Part shown: piece by piece, positions 41,355-54,393 of the stretch
How positions within the stretch are numbered: position 1 is the first letter of the stretch
Layout: every line of letters begins with the position of its first letter
Made by a program: the position numbers and the translations under genes
Assembly: GCA_028641055.1 (NCBI GenBank)
Contig: CM054061.1
Location: 113,282,019 to 113,346,018 of the forward strand
DNA: 64,000 bases
Direction of reading: 5' to 3'
Source of the DNA: Alopecurus myosuroides
Lineage: Eukaryota; Streptophyta; Magnoliopsida; Poales; Poaceae
Notes under the pieces: model-generated
What the model saw: only the letters and a program-made list of their open reading frames with translations
Database searches by the model: none
What the model was told of the DNA's origin: nothing

Positions 41355-44006
41355 ACATCCCCAAGCTTAGTTCCTATCGTCCTCGAGTAGGAAAATGATA
41401 AAAACACAACAATTTTTGAGGTGACATGCTACCAACATAAACTTGATCATCAATAATGTAAAAGCATAAGTAAGCTGAGATCATAGAACTTCAACACAAG
41501 CATGATAAATAGAACTTTAATAATAGAACATAGAAATCACCTTGCATCATGAGAAGTAACTCAAATAAAAGATCGTGAATAACAACGCAACGAAAGATAT
41601 ACATTTGTTTCAAGTATAGAGAGAACATGTCAAAGTGATATTTTGCTAGTCCTTAAGAGTGGGGCAAAATATAAATGCCAGGACACCTTCAAAGTTCATG
41701 AGGAAGACTAGAACAAATAATTAGAGAACAAGCAATAACACATCATGAATCAGTTAATAATGTTTCTGGGACAAATGCACATAAAACTCAGAATGGAAAA
41801 AATGCTCTCTCAACTGTGCATAAAGTTACAAGATGGAGACTCAACATAAAAGTAAAAGAAAGACCCTTTGCAGAGGGAAGCATTGATCACTCATGTGCTA
41901 GAGCTTTTATTTTATTAAACAGATGTATAAAAAACATTTTTAAGAGAGGTGTATGCTTATGTCAACGAATGATAAACAAAAAATACAGTACGTCACAAGC
42001 CAACTAGACTTCACAAGAGCGTCTCCCATAGAAGGACGCGTCTGGGTAGAAGGTCATCCCTCTTTCTCTTTTGTTTACACAATTATGCTTTGACTGATAA
42101 ATCAGGGGAAAAAATAGTGAAGAGAATTTGTGTTATTAATTTGGAGCTAGGCACCCCGCTGCCAGCTCTTCTATCATTGGATAATCGGATGAAGCCACTA
42201 GTCTAGGGTGTGAAAGTTCAATCAACAAGTGAGATTAAATAAATCTCTATTTACGTCCTCATGAGCTAAAACAGGAGCACAAAACAGGAGTAATTTTGAA
42301 AGTTTTAAAGGTAACACATGAGAAATTTACTTTGGAGTGGAGGTTAATTACCACATGTAGATAGGTATGGTGGACACAATGGGAAATTTTTTGTTTTTGG
42401 GAGTTGGATGAACGAGTAGATCTCATACTCAGTACAGGTGGAGGCTAGCAAAAGACTGGGAGCGACAAATCAAGACAGCATAAGAGCCATAATCATGCAT
42501 AGCGACATAAACATCATTAATCAAGCATAAGTGGTACCACAAGTTCAAAAACTAAATGATCATGGAGGCTATTCGTGACTGGTCTATAGTCATACACATG
42601 GTGTGAGCATGCGCCAAGTCAACCAAATAAAACATTCAAAGGAGAACACCACAAATTTATGCTTCAAGATGACAAGAACAACTCATGATTCTTTCAATGG
42701 CACATTAAACACTCTCATCTATTTGATGCTAATCATGCTACTCAATAACCAAAAGGCTTTAAAACTAAAATAACATCTAGCATGATATGAAAAATTCTAG
42801 CCACAGTCTATACAAGCTTCTACTTGCACTGTTAAAAATTCTACCTCAAGCAGCACTTTCTTTTCCCAACAAGCACCATACAAAAAATGCTTTAACAAAA
42901 ACTCTCTAAATGCTACAGAAAGAAAACATGAGAGGACACACAAAACACTACAAAAACTAACAGCTCTGAATAAGAGATGCAATGAAAACAAGAGCTAAAC
43001 ATGAATTTTTGCAGCAACTAGAAGAAAAACTAAGAATACTAGCATAGTAAGTATTCAAACGAAAAAGCGGAGCGTATCTCTCTCCCAAACAAAGAATGCT
43101 AGGATCCAACTATATCATTGCAGCAAGGAAAACAAAATAAAACAAAGGAAAACAAAATAAAACAAAAGAAAAACAAACAGACGCTCCAAATAAACTTCAT
43201 ATGATGTGACCGAATAAAAATATAGTTTCACGAGAAGTGACCTGATAGATAGTTGATGAAGAAGGGGATGCCTTGGGCATCCCCAAGCTTAGATGATTGA
43301 GTCTTCTAAAAATATGCTTGGACGAACCACGGGGGCATCCCCAAGCTTTGACCTTGCAGTCTTCTTGATCATATATATCACCTCTTCTCTTGACCCTTGA
43401 AAACTTCCTTCACACCACACTCAAACAATGATTCGCATTAGAGGGTTAGTGAAACAATTAAAAATCCATTGGTTCTGTATGGCACAAGTGCTATTGATAC
43501 TTTTAAACATTAGCTACAACCACTGATGTTTTGTGAAGCAAAGAAACCCACTTGACATCGCAAAAGAGCAAATGCAAGAAAAATGGCAGAATCTGTCAAA
43601 ACCAGAACAATTTGTAAAGACAATTTTTTCGAGGCACTTATGTTGCTCAGATCGAAAAACTTACGAAAAAGTTGCGGAATTAGCCGAGGAATAAGCACAA
43701 AATATTTCAGATCATTCTGATCTTCCTGGATTTTATACGATTTTTTACGATGGACAGCAGAAATCTGTTTCCTGCGCAGAAATCCGAAAACCATCTCCAA
43801 CTCTCGTCAGAAACCTTACTTGGCACTACTAAAACATGAAAATAAATATAAAAATGAGTTTCTACAGAAGTATAAAACCCCTTGACTCAAAGAAAACTGA
43901 GAAAACAAACAAAAAATAAAACCACGGGTTATCTCCCAAGAAGTGCTTTTCTTTAACACCTTTTATCTAGGCCCAGAAAAGTGGAATCAAGTATTTTCAA
44001 ATGGAG
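41355..44006 (-). other. Non-coding 3' interior of the nested Gypsy element
   Basis: Starts with a purine tract on the minus strand (plus strand CATCCCCAAGCTTAG). The whole stretch is closely similar to 57654-60250 in the third Gypsy element, and parts resemble 50900-52200 in inverse orientation. No coding frame is supported; short frames such as 41816-42007 are matched in the sister copy but have no gene features. Confidence 0.8.
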
Positions 44007-44011
44007 GGCCA

Positions 44012-45404
44012 TGATACGTCCAAAACATATCTCCTTTTCCGAACACTTTTCTTATTGTTTTCTTCTAAACTTGTGAGTTTTGGTTACCACTAACACGGAC
44101 TAACGCTGTTTTCAGCAGAATTACCTTGGTGTGTCGTTTTTGTGCAGAAAAAACAACTTTCCGGAAAATGCCCAGAAAAGATCCCTTTAGTCCTAAAACA
44201 ATAAAAGACCCCGGGAGCTAGAAGGGGGCCAGGAGAGGAGCCAGAAGGGGGCTACACCACCCCCTGGCGCCCCCCATGGCCGCGCGGCCAGGTGGTGTGG
44301 GCCACCCCGGGACCCCCTCAGACTCCCCTTTCGACTACATATGCCCTATAAACCTAAACCGCGAGGGGGTTCGTCATATTCTAGAGAAACACAACAGAGC
44401 GCCACCGCCACCCCAAACCTCAATTCGGGGATCAGAAGCTCCTGTTCTGGTGCCCTGTCGGAACGGGGATTTGAAGGAGATCGTCGCCATCGACACCGCC
44501 ACCTCTTCTTCATCAACCATCGATGTTTCCCCCGTCCGTGTGTGAGTAAACACCATTTTAGGCTGAGAGGGATGGAAGGGATTGGATGACATCGATCATG
44601 TAACAATGCTAGATTGTTAGGGCATAGTGCCTAGTATCCATTGTTAGTGTTTTCTACCGTTGTTGCAACTTGTTATGCTTAATGCTTGTCACTAGGCATG
44701 AGTGCCATGATCTCATATCTGAACATGTTATTGTTTCGTGAGTATAATTATGTTTCTCGATCATATCTGCAAGTTGTTTACACATGTCATTGTCCGGAAC
44801 CCGAGGCCCCAAAGTGACAGAAATTGGGACAACCGGAGGGGATGGTTGTGATGTGAGGATCACGTGTGTTCACGGTGTGTTAATGCTTTTCTCCGGTGCT
44901 TTATTAAAAGGAGCACCTTAATTTCCAGTAGTTTCCCTAAAGGCCCCACTGCCACAGGCTGGTAGGACAAAAGATGTTGTGCAACTTTCTCATTGCGAGC
45001 ACGTATGACCTTATTGGAACACATGCATATGGTTTGCCTACATGTTTGATGCTTTATATTATTATCTGCAATTCCCGTCTTAGATTATTACATGACCTAT
45101 GTTATCCATGCAACGCTCGTCCATCCATTTCATATATGCCTATGGTACTTCCCATACTATTGTTTTCCGCGATTGCTACTGTTGTTACTATTTTTCTACT
45201 TCTGTTATTTTATTTCTACTACTGCTATAAAATTGTTACCACTAATAAATTTTTGTGAGCAAGTCTACTTTCGGGTGCAGCTGAATTGACAACTCAGTTG
45301 TTAAGGCATATAAATATTCTTTGCCTCCCCTTGTGTCGAATCAATAAATTTGGGTTTTACTTCCCTCGAAGACTGTTGCGATCCCCTATACTTGTGGGTC
45401 ATCA
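44012..45404 (+). repeat. 5' LTR of the Athila-like element
   Basis: 1,393 bp, TGATACGTCC...GGGTCATCA. Short open frames inside it (for example 44276-44545) recur in the other LTR and are not genes. Confidence 0.9.
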
Positions 45405-45415
45405 AGACTATTTTC

Positions 45416-45433
45416 TGGCGCCGTTGCCGGGGA
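45416..45433 (+). other. Primer-binding site of the Athila-like element
   Basis: TGGCGCCGTTGCCGGGGA, 11 bases after the LTR end. This is the common primer site of many grass Gypsy elements, thought to pair with tRNA-Asp. Confidence 0.85.
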
Positions 45434-45492
45434 GCATAGCTTTATTTATTTGCTCACTTGATCGTGATATTTTTTGCTGCAAGCCATTCATC

Positions 45493-47420
45493 ATGGGCAA
45501 GACTCGTGATGGAAAAGTTCCTATACTACCATCCACTACAAGAAGAGGTACAACTTTGAACACCTGTGCTGCTCTTGATTCACCGTCTGTTATGAGTAAG
45601 CTTCTTACTCCACCACATGCTACATGTACTGTTACTTCTGCTGAGTCTGAGAATGTTTATGATACTTTTGATGATGCTTCTACTGTGCTTAATGATACTG
45701 GTTCTCTAGGTCCTTTCCTAGATGCTACTATTGCTAGATCCAAACAAATTAAAAATGCTGAAATTTCTTTTGAAAATATTGGTACACCTGTTAATTCAAT
45801 TGAGCTTATTGATGATCTTGATGACACCTATATTGAACTTAATGATGATTTTATTGAAGAAGCTCATGCTACTAGTGGTGCAAGTGCTCTTAAGAGTCTT
45901 CTTGCAAGACATGCTATGAAATATAAATCTTCTCTTAATGCTAAGTTTGCCACATCTCCCATACACATTGTAGACAAGGATTATGATTTCTCTTTAGATT
46001 TATCTTATATATCTATTGTTGAGAAGGAACATTTTTGTGGAACTGAAAGTAAAAGTGCTATGGAACACATGAATGACCTTTCATCTTTGAGTATTTTATT
46101 TTCTGATGATACTAAACTGCGTACTTATTTTGTTACCAAGATCTTCCCTTTCTCATTGAAAGATGAAGCTAAAATTTGGTTTAACAATCTGTCACATGGG
46201 TGTATTATTGATCCTATGGATTTTTTTAATGCTTTCTTTCAAAAATATTTTCCTGCTAGTGTCCAACATGCTGACATGCAGGACATCTTTAAGTTTGAGC
46301 AAATTGAAGGAAAAAATTGCCTGAATCTTGGACAAAGTTTTGTTCTTTGATAAGAGCTAGCCATGGATACCCATTACCTAAAAATGAGCTCCTAGATATA
46401 TTTTATAATGGACTAACGGTTGAATCTAAGACATACTTGGATAGTTGTGATGGTTGTGTTTTCGGGAAAAGAACTCCAGAAGAAGCTGAGGAATTAATGG
46501 CTAAAATAGCCAAAAATAAAGACGATTGGAACATACCCGAGCCTACACCTATACCTGATCCTACACCTACATCAGAGCCAACACCAATACCAACACCCAA
46601 GAAGAGATGGATGATTGAATTAAATGATGAAGTAATAAAGGAAGCCAAGAAATCTCTTAAAGAGAGGGGTATTAAATCTGAAGATGTAAAGAATTCACCT
46701 CCTATAGAAGAATTATGTAAGCCTATTCCTCATCCATCAACTGTTGAGGTACACTCTCTCCAATACTTTTATAATAGGGACATTCCTTACTCTAAACAAC
46801 CTGATCAATGCTTAGATGAATTTGATAATTATGTTGTTAAGCAAGACAATTTTAATAGGAGAGTGAAAAATCACCTTATGGAAAACTCTAGAGCTATTGA
46901 TAAGTTTCATGGTATTATTGAGAGAACCTCTAATGATGTTAAAATGCTTGTTAAACATTTTCAAATGGTTCAAACTCAAATTGATCAACTTACTAAAGTG
47001 CAAAAAGACATGCTAGCTAATGCTTCTAGAGATAAACATGTTTGTGAAATAATTACTAGAAGTGGTGTTTCTACTCAAAGACCCCTTGTATCCTGAAGGA
47101 CATCCCAAAAGAATTGAACAAGATTCTCAGCAACCTAAAAACAATAGTTCTCCTTCTAATAAAAAGAAGAAGAGACATAAAAAGTTGTAGAATCTCCTAA
47201 ACCTGCTAAAGATCCTAATAGTATATCTATTTCTGATGCTGAAATTGAAAGTGGTAATGATAGAAGTGATGCTTCTGATAAAGAAGAACCTATAGCTGAA
47301 CCTGAAAAGCAAACTAAAACTGCAAAGTATACTAAGGAGGATTTCATTGCTAATAAAAATGGTAATGAAAGAGAGATTTGGGTACCAAAAGCAATGCCTT
47401 TTCCTAATAAGAAACACAAA
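45493..47420 (+). pseudogene. Athila-type Gag remnant
   Basis: Starts MGKTRDGKVPILPSTTRR at 45493. The gag core is visible as LRTYFVTKIFPFSLKDEAKI, WFNNLSHGCIIDPMDFFNAF and FQKYFPASVQ. After an A-rich run near 46312 the frame shifts and continues with KFCSLIRASHGYPLPKNELL and IFYNGLTVESKTYL, then a Pro-Thr repeat (EPTPIPDPTPTSEP). Further breaks lie near 47087 (frame), 47190 (TAG) and 47421 (TGA). The later part, rich in Lys, Glu and Ser, leads to the protease. At least four lesions, so no working Gag. Confidence 0.8.
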
Positions 47421-47423
47421 TGA

Positions 47424-48046
47424 AAGGAAGAAGAACATTATAACAAGTTTTTTGAATGGATGAAATCTCTGTTTTTGCAAACCCCTTTGACTGATGCTAT
47501 TAAACTGCCTCCTTATTCTAAATATATGAAAGATATTGTCTCCAACAAAAGGAAAATTCCTAATGAGGAAATTTCCACTATGCTTGCTAATTACTCTTTC
47601 AATGGCAAGGTTCCAAAGAAGCTTGGAGATCCTGCTATTCCTACTATCCCTTGTTCTATTAAAAATAATTATGTTAGAACCGCTTTATGTGACTTGGGAG
47701 CTGGAGTTAGTGTTATGCCTTTATATCTTTATAAGAGACTCTCTCTTAAAAAATTCATACACACTGATATATCTTTGCAAATGGCTGATAAGGCTACTGC
47801 TATTCCTGTTGGTATATGTGAGAATGTTCCTGTGCAAGTTGCTACTAATTGTTTGATATTAACTGCCTTTGTTGTGTTGGAAATGCCTGAAGATGATAAT
47901 ATGTCTATTATTCTTGGGAGAACTTTTCTTAATACTGCAGGGGCTGTTATTGATTGAAATCAAGGAAAAGTAACTTTTAATGTTAATGATAAAGAGCATA
48001 TTGTTTATTTTCCCAAGAAGATTGATAGAAGATATGGTTTAAATTG
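47424..48046 (+). pseudogene. Aspartic protease of the Athila-like element
   Basis: In this frame SLFLQTPLTDAIKLPPYSKY leads to the protease core, with the active-site motif ALCDLGAGVSVMPLYLYKRL (DLGAG, where related elements have DLGAS) and the second conserved part IILGRTFLNTAGAVID. A TGA at 47955 interrupts the frame just after; the frame resumes (QGKVTFNVNDKEHIVYFPKK) and ends near 48046. No reverse transcriptase follows. Confidence 0.8.
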
Positions 48047-49103
48047 AATTGAAAATATTGAGACCATCAAGATTGGAGAATTTTATTGTCCCATTCCAGT
48101 ACCACCAAAAGAATATGAAATTATTATGATTGGGACTATGTCTATCAAGGTTGAGGTGACATAGTTGTGTAGTGATTAGCAAATTTTGCTTCATGTGAAA
48201 ATTGTTCTGGTAACAAGAATTGATTACCCTTGTTAACAAAATGATTTTGAATGAAGAGGACAATGTTTTCACCTTCTCAATTATGTTTTCACCATGTTTA
48301 CTTCTGTTATCACATTTCTACTTGAGTACAATCATGTTTTCCATCATCCATATTCATGTTTTCACCCTAATTCATGTGGTTATCCATGTTTTCACCACCC
48401 ATACTTTTGTTTTCACCACTACCACCTTTGTTTTCTTTGGATATTTTTCCATTCGGGGTGTCAGTAGAACCTCTATAGTTCTGGTTTTGGTTTTTTTCCA
48501 CCTTTCACTTTCGTTTTTCTTGTATTTATTAATTATTAAAATTCTGGAAATACCTCAAAAAATAAAGTTTCTCGAAAAAATCCAGAAAAAATATAATAAA
48601 TTTTTACGTCAAAAATGAGGCAGAGAGCCACCTGGGAGGCCCCAGGGGGACCCACCAGTCAGGCACACCATGGGGTGGCGCGGCCTACCCTGGTGGCGCC
48701 AGCACATGGTGTGGGCCCCCCTAGCCCCCCACTAACTCTGTCCCCTGCCAAAGTTCCCTCTCTCACCTCCCAAACTCAACACATTTCTTAGAACCTGAGT
48801 TCTTGCTGTTCTTCCTCGAGATTTTCTGATCTCTTTGCTCAGCCCATCATTTGTGCTAAAATTTGGTGCATTTGCTCTCCGGTATGTGACTCCTCCGATT
48901 ATCCAAGTAGAATCTTGTTTAGTGGAGTATTTCTTGAGTATTTTGGTACTGTAGGTGACAGCTTATGTGGGTTTGCATGCTTGATTTGAGTAGAAATAAT
49001 GTAGTTTTGATGCATGTTTAGCTCTCCTATAAATCCCTATGGTAGTTTCCACCTTATAATTGCTTGAAATTAATTTTTGTGATGATTGTTGAAAAATTCA
49101 GAG
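48047..49103 (+). other. Non-coding interior replacing RT and integrase
   Basis: About 1 kb with no retroviral pol signal. A stretch at 48260-48440 repeats the word ATGTTTTCACCA and variants (GTTTTCACC) many times. After 48600 the composition becomes GC-richer and resembles an untranslated leader of the next ORF. Confidence 0.5.
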
Positions 49104-50216
49104 ATGGATAGTCATAATTTTGGAGAGATATTTAGGAGTGATGATCCTAGGAGGACAAGGCCCTCACGCTCATCCACTTTAGCGAGGCCATCATATAATG
49201 AAGACCTTATTGCACCTAGTATTGACGATACGGGAGGTGATGGTATTGTTAATCCCTCTAGCTTTCCTTGTATTACATTTCTAAGAAGTGCAGGTGTATT
49301 AGATGACTTTCTAATTCTTATTGAAAGAGTTGGTCTAACCAACTATATGGAGGATGAAAGCCTTCAGGATGCCTCTCTCACAAAAACTTTTGTTGAGAGT
49401 TTTAAATTTCAGAACACACATTTTGGTCCATCTGTTGCCTTCAAGTTATATAGTAGTTCTTTTTCTTTGCTCTTGGAGACTTTTTGTGCCATTGTAGGTA
49501 TCAACGCTACCGGGACAGCATGCAGGATTTAGGATAAACCCTCGGATCTTATGGCGCTTTACCGAGAAATCACCAACGATGATGGTCGCTCATCCCAGCA
49601 TGGGAAGATAAGGAACATTCAACTTCCTGCTCTTAGATATTTTACTTACTATATTGTTACTAGTATCCTTGGTAGGGAGAACACTAGCAACATTTCTTGT
49701 TACCACCTTGCTTTCATTGATGATGCGCTTAACCGTAGCAAGAAGTAAAACCTTAGTTCACTTGTTGCACGCCGCCTTGCTTCTAAGGGGCCTATTTTTG
49801 GGGGCATTATTGCTACACGTATAGCAACTGCTCTAGAATTTTCTATTGCTCCTGATGATGAACTGATTGCTCCCTTTAGACTCAACCTTGCTGCCATGAA
49901 GTCCCGTCAGTTTGGCACTGCTAACTCTACTATTGATCGCTTAGTATATAGAGTTATATATATGGATGGAGATGAGCGGAAAGTTATTTTGCCGCTGCCT
50001 GTTTTGTTTAAGATTGACAGGTCACCATGGTCGCGCTCCAAGGAGGAGGTAGACGAGCATCTGAGCACTACGGAGTTTTACAAGCAGCAGGAGAGGCAAG
50101 GCGCGCCTCCCGAGAACCACAACACGCATTACACCGGCGCATCCTCGAGCACATATCAGGACGAGGGTTCGTCCTCACCATACTATGGGGGCGCCACCTC
50201 ACGGTCCCCTTGGTGA
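49104..50216 (+). pseudogene. Downstream ORF of the Athila-like element with two stops
   Basis: A single frame of about 370 codons from ATG 49104 (MDSHNFGEIFRSDDPRRTRP) to the stop at 50214-50216, broken by TAG at 49530 and TAA at 49746. Motifs: LTKTFVESFKFQNTHFGPSV, LLLETFCAIVGI, HGKIRNIQLPALRYFTYYIV, LVARRLASKGPIFGGIIATR. The C-terminus is Gln/Ser/Pro-rich. This type of ORF sits after pol in Athila-group elements where an envelope-like gene may lie, but nothing in it looks like a signal peptide or a membrane anchor, so no function is assigned. Confidence 0.7.
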
Positions 50217-52201
50217 TTGATCTCCACTTAGGCTAAAATCCTAAGCTTGGGGGGAGGTATCTGACATCCCACTCATTTATATATCATGTTCGGTCGGTTC
50301 TTTGTATATCCATATTTTCGCTTCTTTCGTTTGTTTCGTTTTCTTTCGCTTCTTTCGTTTCTATTTGTTTTATTGTTTTGTTCTTGTTTTCCAAAACACA
50401 AAAAGACCAAAAATATTTATGTTGTTTCTCTTTGTTTGCTTCTTTAGTTTCTTTTGTTGGTTTGCTTTCTTTTCTTGTTTCGGTTTAGTACTCAAAAATC
50501 CAAAAATATTTTGCTTTGTTTGCTTGCTTCTTTCTTTTCTTGTTTTAATTCGAAAACCCAAAAATATTTGTTGTTCTTCTTTGGTTTTGTAGAGTTTGTT
50601 GCAGAGTTCACCGGACTTCCGCGTCTCCATTGGAGCGTGATTATCACTCTATATTATTCAATCCACAAGTGAAGAGTAGTAATGACGATTTACGACAATC
50701 CGAGTTGTGGTGAGAGGCTGGTATGAACTATATTTGTTTTATTTTTGTACATATACGCATTGTGTGAACATGCTTAGTCCGTTCATGTAAGGTGTATGTT
50801 ATTTAATTGATACTTAGTAGTCTGTGCTCTCACGTGTTAGTTCCAACTTATTAATATAAGATAGCATGTCGTATGAATGTTTGCTTGCATTGTTTTATTC
50901 ATAGAAGAGTATGCCATTGTGGCATCTCCCTCTGATTGTTTCGCTTGAATCGACTTGGCATATTCTCACGCATGCTATGACTGAAAACGAAAGGTTAAAT
51001 AAGCCTCGATGATTTATTTTGCCTCGGAGTATTTGTACCATTTTTATGCCCCTGTTAATTTTGTTTTGTCGCAAGCATGATTATGACAGTTGATGTTCTC
51101 TTGTTTGTCACTCCCCGTCTATTGCTAGCCTTCACCTGTACTGAGTATGAGCTCTACTTATGCATCCAACTCCCAAAAACCAAAGTTTTCCAAATATGTC
51201 CATCATAACTACCTATATATGTGGTATTTAACCGCCACTCCAATTAAATTTCTCGTGTGCTACCTTTAAACCCTTCGAAAAATTATCCCTGTTTTGTGCC
51301 TCTGTTTTAGCTCATGAGGACATAAATAGAGAATCTTTATCTCACTTGTTCATTGGATTTCACACCCAAGACTAGTGGCTTCATCCTCTCATCCAATGAT
51401 AGAAGAGCCGGCAGCGGGGTGCCCAGCCCCAAATTAATACAACAAATTCTCTTCACTCTTTTTGCCCCCGATTTATTAGTCAAAACATAATTGTGTAAAA
51501 AAAGAGAAAGAGGGGTGACCTTCTACCCAGATGCGTCCTTCTATGAGAGACGATCTTGTGAAGTCTAGTTGGCTTGTAACGTACTATATTTTCTGTTTAC
51601 CATTCGTTGACATATGCATACACCTCTCTCAAAAATGTTTTTATACCTCTATTTAATAAAATAAAAGCTCTAGCACATGAGTTAATCCCTGCTTCCCTCT
51701 GCAAAGGGCCTTTATTTTATTTTTATGTTGAGTCTTCACCTTCTCACTTTATGCACCTTCTTGAGAGCATGGCTGTTATTCTTAGTGTAATGTGCTTGTC
51801 CCAAAATACGGTTGATAGTGGTAAAAATTTTATGCTTGTATCTTTGGTATCTTTATTTATAGTCTTCATTTGAACTTTAGAGGTGCCCTGGAATTTATGT
51901 TTTGCTCCACTATTAAGGGCAAGCGAGTACACTTTATCATACCCTATTATGAGCATAGCAATCTTGCAGATTGATATACTTCATGTTGTCTATTATTAGT
52001 TTGTTGGCATCTCTTCATGGTTTGCATAACCGCTGGGTGAATTTTGTTTTCCATATATCTTATTATGAATTGCCTCAGCACTTGATTATGTAGTGAGTAT
52101 ATTTACATCATATGAAACAAATGTGTTCATAAGAGTCTTTTATCGCACTCAGTTGTCACTAAATTTCTTGAGGACAAGCAATAAGCTAAGCTTGGGGGAG
52201 T
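50217..52201 (+). other. 3' untranslated interior of the Athila-like element
   Basis: At 50320-50600 the sequence is T-rich, with repeats of TTCTTTCGTTT and of CCAAAAATATTT. From 50900 it resembles, in inverse orientation, the 3' interior of the other two Gypsy elements. It ends with the polypurine tract AAGCTTGGGGGAGT. Confidence 0.7.
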
Positions 52202-53598
52202 TGATACGTCCAAAACGTACCTCCTTTTCCGAACACTTTTCTTATTGTTTTCTTCTAAACTTGTGAGTTTGGTTACCACTAACACGGACTAGCGATGTTT
52301 TCAGCAGAATTACCTTGGTGCCTCGTTTTTTTTGCAGAAAAATCAACTTTCGGTAAAATGCCCAGAAAATATCCCTTTAGTCCTAAAAAAACAGAAGACC
52401 CCGGGAGCCAGAAGGGGGCCAGGAGAGGAGCCAGGAGGGGCCCACACCACCACCCGGCGCACCGTCCCCCCCCCCTTGGCCGCGCCGCCAGGTGGTGTGG
52501 GCCACCCCAGGACCCCCTCGGACTCCTCTTTCGACTACATATGCCCCGTAAACCTAAAACGCGAGGGGGTTTGTCATATTCCAGAGAAACACAACAGAGA
52601 GTCGCCGCCACCCCGAACCTCGATTCGGGGATCAGAAGTTCCTGTTCTGGCGCCCTGCCGGGACGGGGATTCGAAGGAGATCATCACCATCGACACCGCC
52701 ACCTCTTCTCCTTCAACCATCCATGTTTCCCCCGTCCATGTGTGAGTAAACACCGCTGTAGGCTGAGAGGGATGGTAGGGGAGATCAATCATGTAATAAT
52801 GTCAGATTGTTAGGGCATAGTGCCTAGTATCCATTGTTAGTGTTTTCTACCGTTGTTGCAACTTGTTATGCTTAATGCTTGTCACTAGGGCCCGAGTGCC
52901 ATGATCTCAGATCTTAACATGTTATTGTTTCATGAGTATAATTATGTTTCTTGATCATACCTGCAAGTTGTTTACACATGTCATTGTCCGGAACCCGAGG
53001 CCCCAAAGTGACAGAAATTGGGACGACCGGAGGGGATGGTTGTGATGTGAGGATCACGTGTGTTCACAGAGTGTCAATGTTTTGCTCTGGTGCTTTATTA
53101 AAAGGAGCACCTTAATTACGAGTAGTTTCCCTAGAGGCCCCGCTGCCACGGGCTGGTAGGACAAAAGATGTTGTGCAAGTTTCTCATTGCGAGCACGTAT
53201 GACTATATTGGAACACATGCCTATGGTTTGCCTACATGTTTGATGCTTTATATTATTATCTGCAATGCTCGTGTTAGATTATTACATGACCTATGTTATC
53301 CATGCAACGCCCGTCCATCCATTCCCTCTATGCCTACGGTACTTCCCATATTGCTGTTTTCCGCGATTGCTACTGTTGTTACTATTTTTCTACTACTGTT
53401 ATTTTATTTCTACTGCTACTATAAAACGGTTACCAGTGATAAATTGGTGCGATCAAGTCTACTTTCAGGTGCATCCGAATTGACAACTCAGTTGTTAAGG
53501 CATATAAATATTCTTTGGCTTCCCTTGTGTCGAATCAATAAATTTGGGTTTTACTTCCCTCGAAGACTGTTGCGATCCCCTATACTTGTGGGTCATCA
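52202..53598 (+). repeat. 3' LTR of the Athila-like element
   Basis: 1,397 bp partner of 44012-45404, with substitutions and small indels spread over its length. Confidence 0.9.
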
Positions 53599-53603
53599 GG
53601 GCA

Positions 53604-54390
53604 TTCAAATCAAGATTTGGCAATTCCTTAATAATGAATTGTATTTTAGCTAAGTGAGTTTCAGAGGCTCCTCTCTTAGAACTTTTAGGCTTACTATCTT
53701 CATCAAATAAATTCTCAGGAACAATCCAATCAAAATTCTTTTCTTGGGCTTCATGCAGTGCTATCAATTATAAGGGGATTGGTATTTTATCCTCCTTTTC
53801 ATCATTTGATTCAGTTTTTTTCTACAGCACCAACAATATCTACACATGAGCCAAGCATATTGAAGTGATCAATGACTTTTCTAGCTTCTATAGTAACATC
53901 TCCAAATTCTTTAAGCATGGTTTCTAAGATAAAGTTTCTTTTCTCAACATCTTAAATGTTATTCAAGTTGAGGAACATATGTTGTAATATGGGATGGAAG
54001 TTAACAAACCTAGCTTCTAACATGTGAACTAAAGAAGTTGCAGCAATCTCAAAATTGGGAGCAAATTCTACTATGGATTTTTCCTCAAAGTTATCATGCT
54101 TACTAACATGATCAAAGAATTCTTTAATAGTGTCCTTTCCAAGTATAGAACCACTTCCTACCGGCAAATCTTTCAAGGTAAAATTAGGGAACAACATGAT
54201 GAAAAATAACAACGAAGTAACAAAAGTAACAACTAGAATAAGAACTAATTTTTTTGTGTGTTTTTGATAAAGAGAAGCAAACAAGACAAAATAAAATAAA
54301 CTAAGCAAAACAAAAACAAAGTAAAGAGATTGGAAGTGAGAGACTCCCCTTGCAGAAATTCTTTTCCTCCCCGGCAACGGCGTCCAAAAA
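53604..54390 (-). pseudogene. Gag N-terminal remnant and PBS of the nested Gypsy element
   Basis: On the minus strand, just inside the right LTR, the PBS reads TGGACGCCGTTGCCGGGGA (about 54369-54387, one extra base compared with the usual site). A leader and a frame follow, with FTLKDLPVGSGSILGKDTI, EFFDHVSKHDNFEEKSIVEF and ARFVNFHPILQHMFLNLNNI. A stop comes at 53952, and shorter pieces follow (SKRGASETHLAKIQFIIKEL). Nothing of pol is left before the inserted Athila-like element. Confidence 0.65.
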
Positions 54391-54393
54391 TCT

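Larger units (their letters stand above)
44012..53598 (+). mobile_element. Athila-like Gypsy element nested in the Gypsy element
   Basis: LTRs at 44012-45404 and 52202-53598 start TGATACGTCC and end GGGTCATCA, flanked by an imperfect target repeat (GGCCA on the left, GGGCA on the right). The PBS is TGGCGCCGTTGCCGGGGA. The interior has Athila-type gag, an aspartic protease and a downstream ORF, but no reverse transcriptase, RNase H or integrase. The LTRs differ by about 5% in the first 105 bp compared by eye, and the coding parts hold many lesions. Confidence 0.9.

Noticed and set aside
44276..45289. Plus-strand frames near the left Athila-like LTR
   Set aside because: All lie within the LTR and are repeated at 52300-53480 with frame differences.
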